This document shows, piece after piece, positions 54,138 through 64,000 of a DNA stretch of 64,000 bases. Position 1 is the first letter of the stretch. Each line of letters begins with the position of its first letter. The notes beneath the pieces were generated by a model that was not told the origin of the DNA, did not search any database, and was given only the letters and a program-made list of their open reading frames with translations. The stretch is from Dromiciops gliroides (Eukaryota > Chordata > Mammalia > Microbiotheria > Microbiotheriidae): assembly GCF_019393635.1 (NCBI RefSeq), contig NC_057864.1, forward strand, positions 446,170,822 through 446,234,821. Direction: 5' to 3'. The translations under genes were made by a program, and so were the position numbers.

Positions 54138-54881
54138 CCACTCATTTTATTTTTGGATCTTACTGTGAATGATCTTTTAACTTCTCTTGAGTTTCTGTCT
54201 GTTGCATGTATTTTATATCTGAACATAGATTTTTGTATGTTATTTCTAATCATATCTGAAAAATATCTGTGGTGATAAAACTTCTTAGTGAATAATGTAA
54301 TATAGTTTTATTGACGATAGATAATTTTCAGATAGAGGTGTAAAATGTGCAAATTCAGTATGTAAAATATGTGTTAATCATATAAACATAGAAAGATTCC
54401 ATTTTTATGGAAAAGGTTAGGCAAGATCATAACAGAAAAACTGATTGATTGATGGTTTCTTTTCCCCTAGACATTGCTTCCTAGTAAGTTTATTGCGAAA
54501 GATCTATATGAAGGATGATGGGAAGTAAATCATTGTTTCCCTAGGCCTTACAGCCCCCTCCCCTCCATTTTTACAGTATTGTCTCCCTATACCTTATACT
54601 ACAGTGGCTCCCCCCCCCCCAATTTTACGGATTAAAGAACTTAGCAAATACTTGATAAATACTGTTTATCTGATGAGTTTTCCATCCATAATTGATGAGT
54701 TAGGATATACAATAACTTAGAGAAATACAGTGTATCTTGCTTTTTATAATAGTGTTCCTGAAAAGTTTAGTGAATATTAAATAATTTTAAATATAGACTG
54801 GAACCTGATATTTAAAATTGAGCATTTCTGTAAGTAGTTGTAATTACACATTTAAAAAAATCAGATTTCAATATAAGTAAT

Positions 54882-55060
54882 CGGGGTGGCTAAGTGGCGC
54901 AGTGGATAAAGCACTGGCCCTGCATTCAGGAGGAGCTGAGTTCAGGTCCAGCCTCAGACACTTGACACTTACTAGCTGTGTGACCCTGGGCAAGTCACTT
55001 AACCCCCATTGCCCCACCAAAAAAAATATATATATATGTATATATGTATATATATATGTA
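54882..55060 (+). repeat. Short SINE with (TATA) tail
   Basis: SINE body 54882-55017, then an A run and 'tatatatatgtatatatg'. Flanks 'gtaatc' on both sides. Confidence 0.88.
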
Positions 55061-55409
55061 ATCAAGTTTACTCAGTAAATATATACAACAAACTCCATAG
55101 TAAAGATCCTTATCAGTGATTTTTGTTGTTGTTAAAAAGACATTATGTAAAAATGATACTTTTCTGTATTGTCTTAAAATCAGACTCCAAACCATTATGT
55201 GAATGGTTTACGTTTTGGCCCAGTTAAAATGAGTATGTTGCGAAGTGATAAAGTGAAGTCCTATATTGGACCAAATATAGGCCATTTGACAAGTGAGCCA
55301 CACCCCTAAAGTGAGGTTCTTTGAAAGGGGAAAAATGTATATAGGTATACACTGAAAAAAGTTAAACAAAATGATGATGTTAAAATAGATGTATTTATCA
55401 TTCTGAGTC

Positions 55410-55990
55410 AAAATCTCTGAGCTGGCAGGTACCTGCTTCAGAGGCCATGTGGCCCAGCCTATACCTCAGCAAGCATCCCCAACAAGTAAGTGGTCATTCA
55501 ACCTTTCCTTGAAGCCTGTGGTGGCAGCTGATTGCACTTGGTGACAGTGCTTATCTTTTGAAAGCTTTTCCTCTTCAGTTGAAATCTGTCCTTTTGTGAC
55601 TTTTCACTTGGAGCTGGCCAGAACAAGTCTAATCCCTCTTTCATATGGCATCCCTTCAGATGCTTGAAGATGACTGTAATGCCCCTCCAAGCTGAGTATT
55701 TCCAGTTGTTTCAGCTAATTCTTGTGTGTGGTGATCTCAAGGAGCTTCATTCTGCATAGTGGAGTGGTTGGAGGGCCCAACTTGTAGTCAGGAAAACTTG
55801 GGTTCAAATTTCTGCCTCTGATACTCATTGGTTGAGGGATCCTGTGCAAGTTAGCTTCTCTCAACCTCAGTTTCTTTATCTGCAAAATGGATCTGATAAT
55901 AGCACCTACCTCCTAGGGTCCTGAGGGTCTAATGAAAAATGTATGAAGCATTTTGCAAGTAACTACCATATAACAGATACAGAACCTTGA
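55410..55990 (+). repeat. CR1/L3-type fragment followed by MIR
   Basis: 55410-55745 ('ggccagaacaagtctaatcc', 'cagatgcttgaagatgactg') is CR1/L3-like. 55745-55990 is a forward MIR ('ttgggttcaaatttctgcct', 'cctcagtttctttatctgca'). Confidence 0.6.
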
Positions 55991-56069
55991 TGTGTTGGGT
56001 GAGATACAAAGATCAGACAAGAATTGGTTCCTGATACAAGTAGTCTATGTTGTCTAATAGATTTCTTTT

Positions 56070-56160
56070 CTTTTCTTTTTTTTTCCTCCATAAAAGTATT
56101 TTATTATTTTCCAGTTACATGTAGAGATAGTTTTCAACATTTGTTTTTTAATAGATTCTT
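56070..56160 (-). repeat. L1 3'-end fragment
   Basis: 'ttttccagttacatgtagag' matches 3945-3965; a short reversed L1 end. Confidence 0.55.
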
Positions 56161-56828
56161 TTAAACATTCATTCATTCATTCATTCATTGGATGGGGGAG
56201 GGTGACATGAACAGATTTGCTAAATTAATATTAGTAACTTTCATTTTAAAAAATAATTTAAAATTGTGAATTTGAGAAACATCAACAAATACAGATATTT
56301 CATATAAAAGAACAAAGATTATATGTGAAAACAAATCTCCATTATGTATAGCTTGTTTTTTAATGTATATAATAAATTTGAAATATAATTTTAAAGCTGT
56401 CTATCTTAAAATAAAGGAAATTTTAAAGCAGTCTATCTTAAAATAAAGGAATTGGTTTCTGTTCTCGTAGAGCTTTACAGTGTCATGGAAAGATTTGAGA
56501 TACACAGATTACTACACAATAATATATGATAGAACATAAGAGAAGTCTATACTATATATTAGGAAGCCTGGGAGAGTGGAGGCGGCAACATCCTTACTAA
56601 AGGATGGGATCAAGGGATGCTTTAAGAAAGATATTCCACATTTGTAGTAATCATTATGGGCTGAGGAACATTTAACAGGTGGAGATGGGATGGGTGGGAA
56701 AGGAAGTCCATGCTTAGGAAATGGCATAAGCAAAGAAATAGAAACAAAAAGCTTGGAAATGTGTGTGTGTGTGTGTGTGCTCATGAGGTGGCAAATAGTT
56801 CACTTTCTTGGATCGTGAAGTAAGTGGA

Positions 56829-57085
56829 AAGGAAGCTAGGTGGCACAGCAGAAAGATCACCAGGCCTGAAAGTCAGGAAGACTCATCTTCCCGAATTCAA
56901 CTGTGGTGTTACTAGCTGTGTGACTCCAGGCAAACCGCTTAAACCTGTTTGCCTCAGTTTCCTCCTGTGTAAAATGAGCCGAAAAAGGAAATGGCAAACC
57001 ACTCCAGTGTATCTTTGCCCCAAAAAAACACCCCAAATGGGGTCACAAAGAGTCAGACATGAATGAAACAACTGAACAGCAAAGT
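56829..57085 (+). repeat. Mar1-like long SINE
   Basis: 'gaagctaggtggcacagcag', 'gtttgcctcagtttcctcct', 'gaaatggcaaaccactccag', 'ggggtcacaaagagtcagac'. Most complete copy of this family in the window. Flanks 'aagtaagtgga' before and after. Confidence 0.88.
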
Positions 57086-57139
57086 AAGTGGAGGGATAGT
57101 CGTATGAAATAACACTGGAAAGTTTACAGATTGCGGAGG

Positions 57140-57345
57140 CCTTGAATTCCTGACTAAAGAGTGGATTTTAATTCATAATCAGTAGGGAGTCCTTGTAGCA
57201 GAAGAATTATAGAATCTAATTTGTCTTTAAGAAAAATTAGTCTCGTAGTATATGAAGGATGGCTATTGCAATAGAGCAGGTAGAGAGTAAGGAGACCCAA
57301 TACGAATGTGGAGACATTCAAGAAAAAAACATTTGAGAAGTAGAA
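57140..57345 (+). repeat. Old interspersed repeat, unclassified
   Basis: 'taatcagtagggagtccttg' and 'gctattgcaatagagcagg' recall the repeat at 38701-39300. Confidence 0.4.
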
Positions 57346-57508
57346 TCAATGACTTGACAGCTGATTAGATGTGGCAGTGAAGAAGAAGGGTGAGTTTGAG
57401 ACAACACGTTGTTTTGATGGAAAGATATAAAAATTCCCACACTAGCTGATAAGTTTCCACTGCAGCCCATGCTGCAATGGAATTCTAACATTAAGAGTAC
57501 TAGCCCTA

Positions 57509-57659
57509 GGGGCAGCTAGGTGGCGCAGTGGATAAAGCATCGGCCCTGGAGTCAGGAATACCTGAGTTCAAATCTGGACTCAGACACTTAACACTTACTA
57601 GCTGTGTGACCCTGGGCAAGTCACTTAACCCCAGTTGCCTCACTTAAAAAAAAAAAAAA
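57509..57659 (+). repeat. Short SINE
   Basis: Flanked by 'agagtactagcccta' and 'agagtactagcctta'. Body near consensus. Confidence 0.94.
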
Positions 57660-58014
57660 GAGTACTAGCCTTAGCTGTAGGTCCTACTACTAGTATAGAT
57701 ATGGTACAAGAGAAAGGAGGAGGAAGAAAAGTAATTTCTTTTCCTATAAATCTGTGTTAGGTGAAATTGCAAAACAAGCCTAAATTTATCTTTGGCACCC
57801 TCCCGTCCTTTTTGCCCCTCCCTGTTACTTCCTAATATGTCTTTCTAAAGATCCCTGTGCCTGTAAGTATTTCTACTGCAGAACTCCAGCTTTGGGGGAA
57901 GCAAGGGACTGATCTGCCATCTCATCAGAATGACATGTGCCAAAGTTATTGTTTTCAGTCTTCAAAAAATAAAAATTTCCATTTTTTTTTCAGTGTGAGG
58001 TAAGTTGTACAAAT

Positions 58015-58130
58015 ACTTTCTCTCTTTTACAGATGAGGGTACTGAGGCTAAAATATGTTAAGCAGTTTGCTCATGAACAATATTAAATATGAGAAGCAAA
58101 ATTTGAACTAGTCTTCTCATATTTTACATT
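58015..58130 (-). repeat. MIR-like fragment
   Basis: 'cttttacagatgagggtact' then 'gaggctaaaatatgttaag'. Short and diverged. Confidence 0.5.
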
Positions 58131-59509
58131 TCCAAAAGAGGATGCTGTTCAACCAAAAACAGCACATGTGTAATAAAATTTCCGAGACTATAGCAAAAGG
58201 AAGGGAAACATCTTAGATAATTTGGGTGGGTGTACCATAAGCAGGTTAACCTTGCTTCTGAGTTGATTCTTGTTATGTAAGATGTTCTAATATGGCCAGA
58301 GAGAAGTATGATGTGTCTTGGGTAGTCTAGGTATGATGAACTCTCAACAGTGAGGAGGCCAGGACCACGTGTTAATTCACTTTCTTCCACTTCTGTGCAT
58401 AGATTTTCTGGATACAAGGCTTTTTCCACAAGGGTTAGATTTTGGGAGTATTGGGTGAACATTTAGGTAGCCTGCTTGGGGATCATTAAAAAGTCAAGGT
58501 CACATTGTATTGGTTGATAATCTGTCTTAGATAGTATTTGTTGTGTTATACCCTCTCTGCCTTGTGCTCAGATCTGGACCTGCCACTTCAGTTCCCATTC
58601 TGGGTCCCTGGGTGAAATTGTTGAGAGTTTACCATATCTAGACTACCCTTTGTTATATTTTTTAATTAAGGTAAACTGAGACAGTTGGTCTAGCAGTAAT
58701 CAATAATTTGGGTCAGTGGCTTATCTCAATGACCAAAGACCTGGAAGTAGGGCTCACCAGCCTTCTTTTAGTTTTGGGGATTAAAGAATTGAGTAGGTGG
58801 GGAAAACAGTGTTATTTGTTACAGGGTAGCTGGCATCATGGGAGTGGGGGCATGATGGATTACATCAGGAAAAGCAGGCTGGCACCCAGGTGGAGCTAGT
58901 AACCATTCCTCTTTGTCAGTTAAGGGATATTAATTGTTTTATGGGACCCTCTGCATCTTGTATTCTTTGATAGGGCATCAGAACTACTCCACTTGCTGTC
59001 TCCTTGGGAGAGATGAAAACTCCTAATTGTACAAGGATAGGCAAGGACAGATGACATCTTTTGGGGATGTACCAAGTTAACTTGTAACTTTAAACTAACT
59101 CAGGAAAAGTGGAATTCCTGAAGTCAACTCAAGGGCATAGAAGGGTGGCTTCAGGCAGAGATAGACTCAGTTATAAAGTTAATACAGCAAAAAATCAGTT
59201 ACATTGTAGAATCAGTTCAGTAGAAATCCATACAGTAGAAACTAGGGGTAATATTAATTTCGATCTTTTCACCTGGGCATGTGATGCTGCTCTCTAGAAA
59301 TCTTATTGCCATTGCCTTTGAGTGTAATGAAACCTCTTCCTGACACCCCCTTCCCCAATCTCTATTTCTGGGAACAAAAAATAAACATTTATAGACAGGA
59401 CTATTAATCAGTTCTAAGGACTCCATTTCCCATCCTTGGGATTTCTTAGAACAAAATACTCTTCCCTGTCCACCATTTTTCTTTATATGCGGTCTTTCCT
59501 TTTAGAATG

Positions 59510-60190
59510 AAAACTCTGAGGTCAGGGACCATTTTGCTTTGTATCCCCAGAACTTAGCACAGTACCTGCCACTTATAGGAAGCCAGTGATAAATGTTTTT
59601 TTCTTTTATTTGTTCATCCAAAGGGGTCTGTCCAAGGCTAAATTATTTCTTGTGAAATAATTAAGAATACAAGGACAATTTGTGATTAAATGCAACTGTG
59701 AGTGATGCACAAAATACTAGGAGTTTGGAGGAGAGTATTGTCAGTGAAGGTAGGGGTGGTTGAAGATGGTCATTTTAAGAAAGCAATAAGTCTTGAAGTT
59801 GGACCTTGAAGGAAGCTAGGTTTGGATTAATAGAGGGGAGGAGAGGGATTTGGGGGAGAGGTGAAAACAGCATCAATGGACAAGTATAAAGTGGTTCTAA
59901 AATATTTAAGTACTACTTCTATAGTAAGTAGCCTGATTATTGACCCCTGACTCTCTCCTTTCCAATCCATATTTCAAGGTTGCCAAATTTTTGTGATATA
60001 ATAATAAAGAGGAGGATGAAGGGCAAAAGAAAGGTGACCTGGCTGAATAGGATTTGTACCAGAGATTATTGGAAGGTGATATTGGATAAGTAAGATGGGA
60101 TCTTATTATGAAGTCATAAATGTAAGGCCGAGGCATTTGGACTTGATCCTTTAGATAGTAAGGAGCCATTGGAGATTAAAAAAAAAATTC
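59510..60190 (+). repeat. L2-type tail and old unclassified repeat
   Basis: 59510-59605 ('gtcagggaccattttgcttt', 'cttagcacagtacctgccac') is an L2/MIR-type tail. 59690-60180 ('agtcttgaagttggaccttg', 'gtaaggagccattggagatt') matches the repeat at 38701-39300. Confidence 0.5.
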
Positions 60191-60599
60191 AGGGGCTACC
60201 ATTTGGAGATAATAATAATGATTGTTAGTTCTCCTTTTTGGAAAATAGTTCTGGAATGTCCTTAGTGTGAATCGATTGAGGTTTAAAAAAATGTAATGTA
60301 AAGATGGATTAAAATAAGTCTCTTGGCTTTCTATATTAAAACTTCTTCTAACATTAACATGTTTGTGTTTTTATCTAAAGAGCTCTTAAAAATTAATCAT
60401 GGGCTGAAATTTTATGGTATTAATTAAGAAGTACACTGCTAGAAAGTATAGGGTACTATGATAGTTTTTGGAAGTAACTTTTCCTTCCAGCACTGACCTA
60501 TGATTTCCTTGGCAAGGAAACTGCCATTACCAATGCAGACTGACTGACAAGTGGTCTGCAACTTTTAGTCCTGGAAAGTTGATTGAAGTGTTGAAAAAT

Positions 60600-60900
60600 T
60601 AATAGACTTGCCCAGGGTCACATACTTAGTGTCTATTAACAATGGGACTTGGACCAGGTCTTTTGGATGTTGAGAGGCTAGCTCCCATGAGATCAAAGGA
60701 TAATGAGATCATAGAATTGAGAGTTGGAAGGGATCTTAAGAGTCCATGTAGGTTAACCCCATCATTTTACAGATGAGGTAACTGAGACTTAAGGAAATGA
60801 CTTGTCCAGGGTCACACAGCTGCAGAGTAACATTTTAAAACTCAGATTCTGACTCCAAAGCAAGAGCTCTTTCTGTCAGTCTATGTTGCCCTCTTGTCTA
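60600..60900 (-). repeat. MIR-like copies
   Basis: 'gacttgcccagggtcacata' and then 'ccatcattttacagatgagg' with 'gtccagggtcacacagctgc': two reversed CORE-SINE pieces in a row. Confidence 0.7.
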
Positions 60901-61799
60901 GTTCAATGGTCTCTCATTTTATATACATTAATTGGAAGTCTTATTTAGATGGCAAGTGAAATGAATTTAGTTTCATCTTTCTTTTTAGTTAAGAATATAA
61001 AATAACTGGATACATTGCTATACATTGATACAGATTTCTGGATGCCCTAGTGTAGAGGAAGTATTGTTTTAGGTGGTAAAATTGCTGAATGGTAGGATGG
61101 GAGGTTGCATTTGTTTCTATTCCATAGGCACTCTATGTACTTCATTCAGTTATTGCAAACTTCCTACAGAGATGAATGACAATGGATGCCCAGTATGGTT
61201 TTTTTGCTTTTTCTCTGCACATTTCAAGAACACTTTGTCAGACGCCCAGTTTTCAAAGGCATATTTTTATTTCCTTTTTTTAAAGGTTAGGAAGCATTTA
61301 TTAATTTCAAGTATCTTTCTTAAATTGTATTCCTTTAAATGGAGTATAATAAAGTGAACGTCTTTCTTCCTAAAGTATTAGCACTGAAGAAGATGGTTTC
61401 CCCAACATGAAGAACAAAGTTGGATTTCAGTTAACTGTGAAATAAAACATATGGAGTAAACTTTTGTCTATTGTCTGACTCTCTCGATGTGGGAGAAATT
61501 TAATATTTTTCAAGATTTTGGTTATTCTCAACTACTGTGGGCTATCTAATAACTTTCCCTAACTGAAGTAAAAAAAACAAAATCCATTTCTATATGCTTG
61601 TTACTACAGGCAAACTATGCAGTTTGCTTACTCTCTCTACTTCCTCCTTTCTTTTGGCATAATTTGACTTTACTGTAGTAATTTTTGTTATACCACTGTT
61701 TATTCTTCAGGCTTTTGGAATGACAAAGAAACTAAAATATCCATTAGCTATGTCTCTATAAACCTGCAGCCTTTTTTGGGTAAGATTATTTGTTCTCTT

Positions 61800-62040
61800 A
61801 TTTTAGAAAGAATATTGGGTTTAAAGTCAGAAGACCTGTATAAAGATCCTTCTTCATTACTTATTAGTTGTGTGACTCTGAACAAATTACTTAACCTTTG
61901 GGAGTCAGTGTCCTTGTCTATAAAATGCTGATAATGATGCTTGCATTACTTTCCTTGTTGGGTCTTTGGGAGGAAGACATTTTGTAAACCTTAAATAAGC
62001 ACTATGGAAATAAGCTATTGTTATTCATAGAAACACTGCT
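61800..62040 (+). repeat. MIR-like CORE-SINE
   Basis: 'attagttgtgtgactctgaa', 'caaattacttaacctttggg', 'tctataaaatgctgataatg' in order. Confidence 0.7.
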
Positions 62041-62059
62041 TTAGAGTAAAATGGAATTT

Positions 62060-62900
62060 GTACTTGTAGATAAATGTAGAGCTTAAAGGAAGCATTTGTC
62101 TTGAATCCACACTTATGTCACCACCCATGGATTCAATTACCATCTTTCTGTAGATGATTCAAAAGTTATGGATCTAACCCTAACTTCTCTTCTGAACTAC
62201 ATTTCCTAGCCTTAACAGCCTGCCAGATGTCTTACTGGCATCTCAAATGCCCCTTATCCAAAATAGAATTCATCTCCCTTCCTTAACCTAGCTAGGCTTT
62301 CTCCAAACTTCCCCACGACTGTTGGTGGTGATACTTTTTCCTATTAGCTGAGGTTGCAATATTGAAGTCACCCTTGACTCCTTTCCCCATCTCCCATCTC
62401 TCATCAAAGCTTGTTGACCTTGCCTCCGCTCATTCTCTTCACTCACTATGCTGCTTCTTTGCTTTCAGTCTTGGCTTTCTCCTCCAATCCATCCTCCATA
62501 GACCTTTAGAGTAACTTCCTAAAGCACAGGACTGATTATGTCACTCATTCGTTCAAAAATGTGTCTCTAGGGTAAAATACAATAAAACTCACCTACCTTT
62601 CCAAATTTCTTTCTTATCCTTTCCCTTTTATTCACTCCACATTAGAGCCATACTCCTTCCTGGCTTAGCTGCGGTGTCAGTTCTCTTTTTCCTATCCTTC
62701 CATTTCCACAATTGTTAGTGTTCTCTGCTTTCTGAAGTTCTTTTGTGTTTGCTTATCTGTATACCTGTAAACCCCCTTCAGTAGAATCTAAGCTCTTCAA
62801 GGCTAAGGACTGTTTGTTTTATGCCTTTGTGTTCACACCTCCAATCACAGTGACTCAGAACATAAATGCTTGATAAAGATTTGTTGTATGAATTTGTACA
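62060..62900 (+). repeat. L2-type LINE 3' end
   Basis: 'aaagcacaggactgattatg', 'tcatccattctcc'-like text, 'atctaagctcttcaaggcta', 'aggactgtttgttttatgcc' and 'cataaatgcttgataaagat' follow L2 order. No open frame. Confidence 0.65.
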
Positions 62901-64000
62901 GTCCCCCCCAAATATGCCTAAACTCATTCTGCTGGGAACTCTCCATTAGGAAATTAAAGATGAGAATTAAAGAGCGTGCCTGAGTTCTTTATCCCTTAAA
63001 TCTAGTTTTGTAGATGCTATGTCCATCTAACAAATTTAATTAATTTAATAAAATTCGTTTAACAACACCTGTTAGATGTGCAGACAGATATCAAATGGGT
63101 TATTTTCTAATCTTGGGCCTTGATGTTTGAACACTTCCCATGTTACAGGGTATTTTCAAAGTTAAGAATTTATATGATTTTTTTTTTTGGGGGGGAGGGA
63201 GGATTGGGAATACTGAGGTGAAAAGAAGTAGGAGGAATTAAAAAGTAAGTGATAGGAGTTAGCAGACAAAAGAAATGCCATAATTTAGTCTTAGCCCTTC
63301 ATGACCTAATGTAAATAACTCACTGGTTTTATTTTTTTATTTTAAAGTCATGATACTTTGATTTTATGGATAGTGACTAGGGAATGCTTTTATTTTACAA
63401 GATTATTGTGGAGATTGTCGTAACCAGATCTGTGAAAGGTTACAAGGATATGGAGATAATTTCTATAAAGAATCTGTTGTAATAGGATTTTACTTGTCAA
63501 CAGCTATAATTTTAGTTCTTTAAAAGATCAATGTGTACATGTTTTTTTGGTATGTCTTTCATAAAGCCATAATATTTTTTAGTGTGGATAAAAGTTAAAT
63601 CATTTTTGTATTTAAATTCCAAGGGAATTAGACTACTTTCCATATAAGGTCTTTAATATTGTAACTTTCAAATGAGATAATGTATTTAAAAGAACTTTGT
63701 AATCATTAAAGACTGGTATAAAGGTTAATTATTACCATTATTTTCGTCTCAGAGTTAACATAGTTTAGCAGAAAGAATTTGAGACAGGCTGGAACAGTGG
63801 ACCGAATCTAGTTAAGTGTTTAATAGACTTAAATGTAAAGTCTTGTGTTTGGGTTAAAAAATGCAACCACATGAGTATAGAATGAAGAGAGTATAACCAG
63901 CCAACAACACTTCCTGGGAAAAAGATTTGGATGTTTTGCTGGACTATAAGGACATTATAAAGCTAAGGTGTGAATGGTAGCTGAAAAAGCTAATTTTATT

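Larger units (their letters stand above)
49378..64000 (+). other. MAN1A2: MAN1A2 intron 1 (start; continues past the window)
   Basis: From the GT donor to the window end I see no sequence resembling MAN1A2 exon 2 (a charged, Glu/Arg-rich stem). The intron holds C-rich DNA just inside (49484-49520), a (ca)n run (49735-49770), CR1/L3, L2, MIR, SINE and L1 fragments listed separately, and otherwise ordinary AT-rich DNA, notably 49780-50600, 52500-53130, 53400-53985, 54140-54880, 58140-59500, 60200-60600, 60900-61800 and 62900-64000, where I see nothing specific. Confidence 0.8.

Noticed and set aside
49378..64000. MAN1A2 exon 2 inside the window
   Set aside because: No frame shows the Glu/Arg-rich stem expected after exon 1; the intron appears to run off the end.

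Overview
The window looks like nuclear DNA of a marsupial. It is packed with short tRNA-derived CORE-SINEs (head motif GGGGCAGCTAGGTGG), longer Mar1-like SINEs, old MIR, L2 and CR1/L3 fragments, marsupial-type L1 pieces and many solo LTRs. The only host gene I can identify is MAN1A2, whose exon 1 lies at about 49 kb on the + strand. Repeat family names come from recognition by eye, not from a database search; the species is not determinable here, though an Australian marsupial is plausible.

Layout. 1-8.1 kb: intergenic DNA with MIR fragments, a broken L1 ORF1 with its 3' region (+) and an L1 ORF2 piece (-). 8.1-18.1 kb: the most interesting part, a class I (gammaretrovirus-like) endogenous retrovirus on the - strand (9958-16320), bounded on both sides by two almost identical copies of a 1.77-kb block (8183-9957 and 16321-18094). 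18.1-24.5 kb: SINEs and a cluster of solo LTRs. 24.5-37 kb: L1 ORF2 and 3' fragments riddled with SINE and LTR insertions. 37-47.2 kb: intergenic DNA with L2, MIR and SINE copies and several microsatellites. 47.3-49.4 kb: CpG island, upstream-ATG-rich 5' leader and coding exon 1 of MAN1A2. 49.4-64 kb: MAN1A2 intron 1.

The standout is the retrovirus. Its pol frame runs from a protease tail through reverse transcriptase, RNase H and integrase with every catalytic residue visible. In the same reading frame, the integrase C-terminus continues into a complete OTU-family deubiquitinase domain that closely resembles the cellular protein OTUD3, with the DGNC and EHYDS active-site motifs kept. No envelope gene is visible between the OTU stop codon and the polypurine tract. 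This looks like an intron-less host gene captured as a C-terminal extension of Pol. The copy is defective: part of the 5' LTR, leader, gag and most of the protease are deleted, and one in-frame stop separates the RNase H/integrase N-terminal part from the integrase core.

The retrovirus also carries a structural anomaly. Its two flanks come from two different integration sites, its LTRs are clearly diverged, yet the flanking 1.77-kb copies differ at only two positions that I noticed. Either two insertions recombined ectopically and duplicated the interval, or two haplotypes were joined in the assembly.
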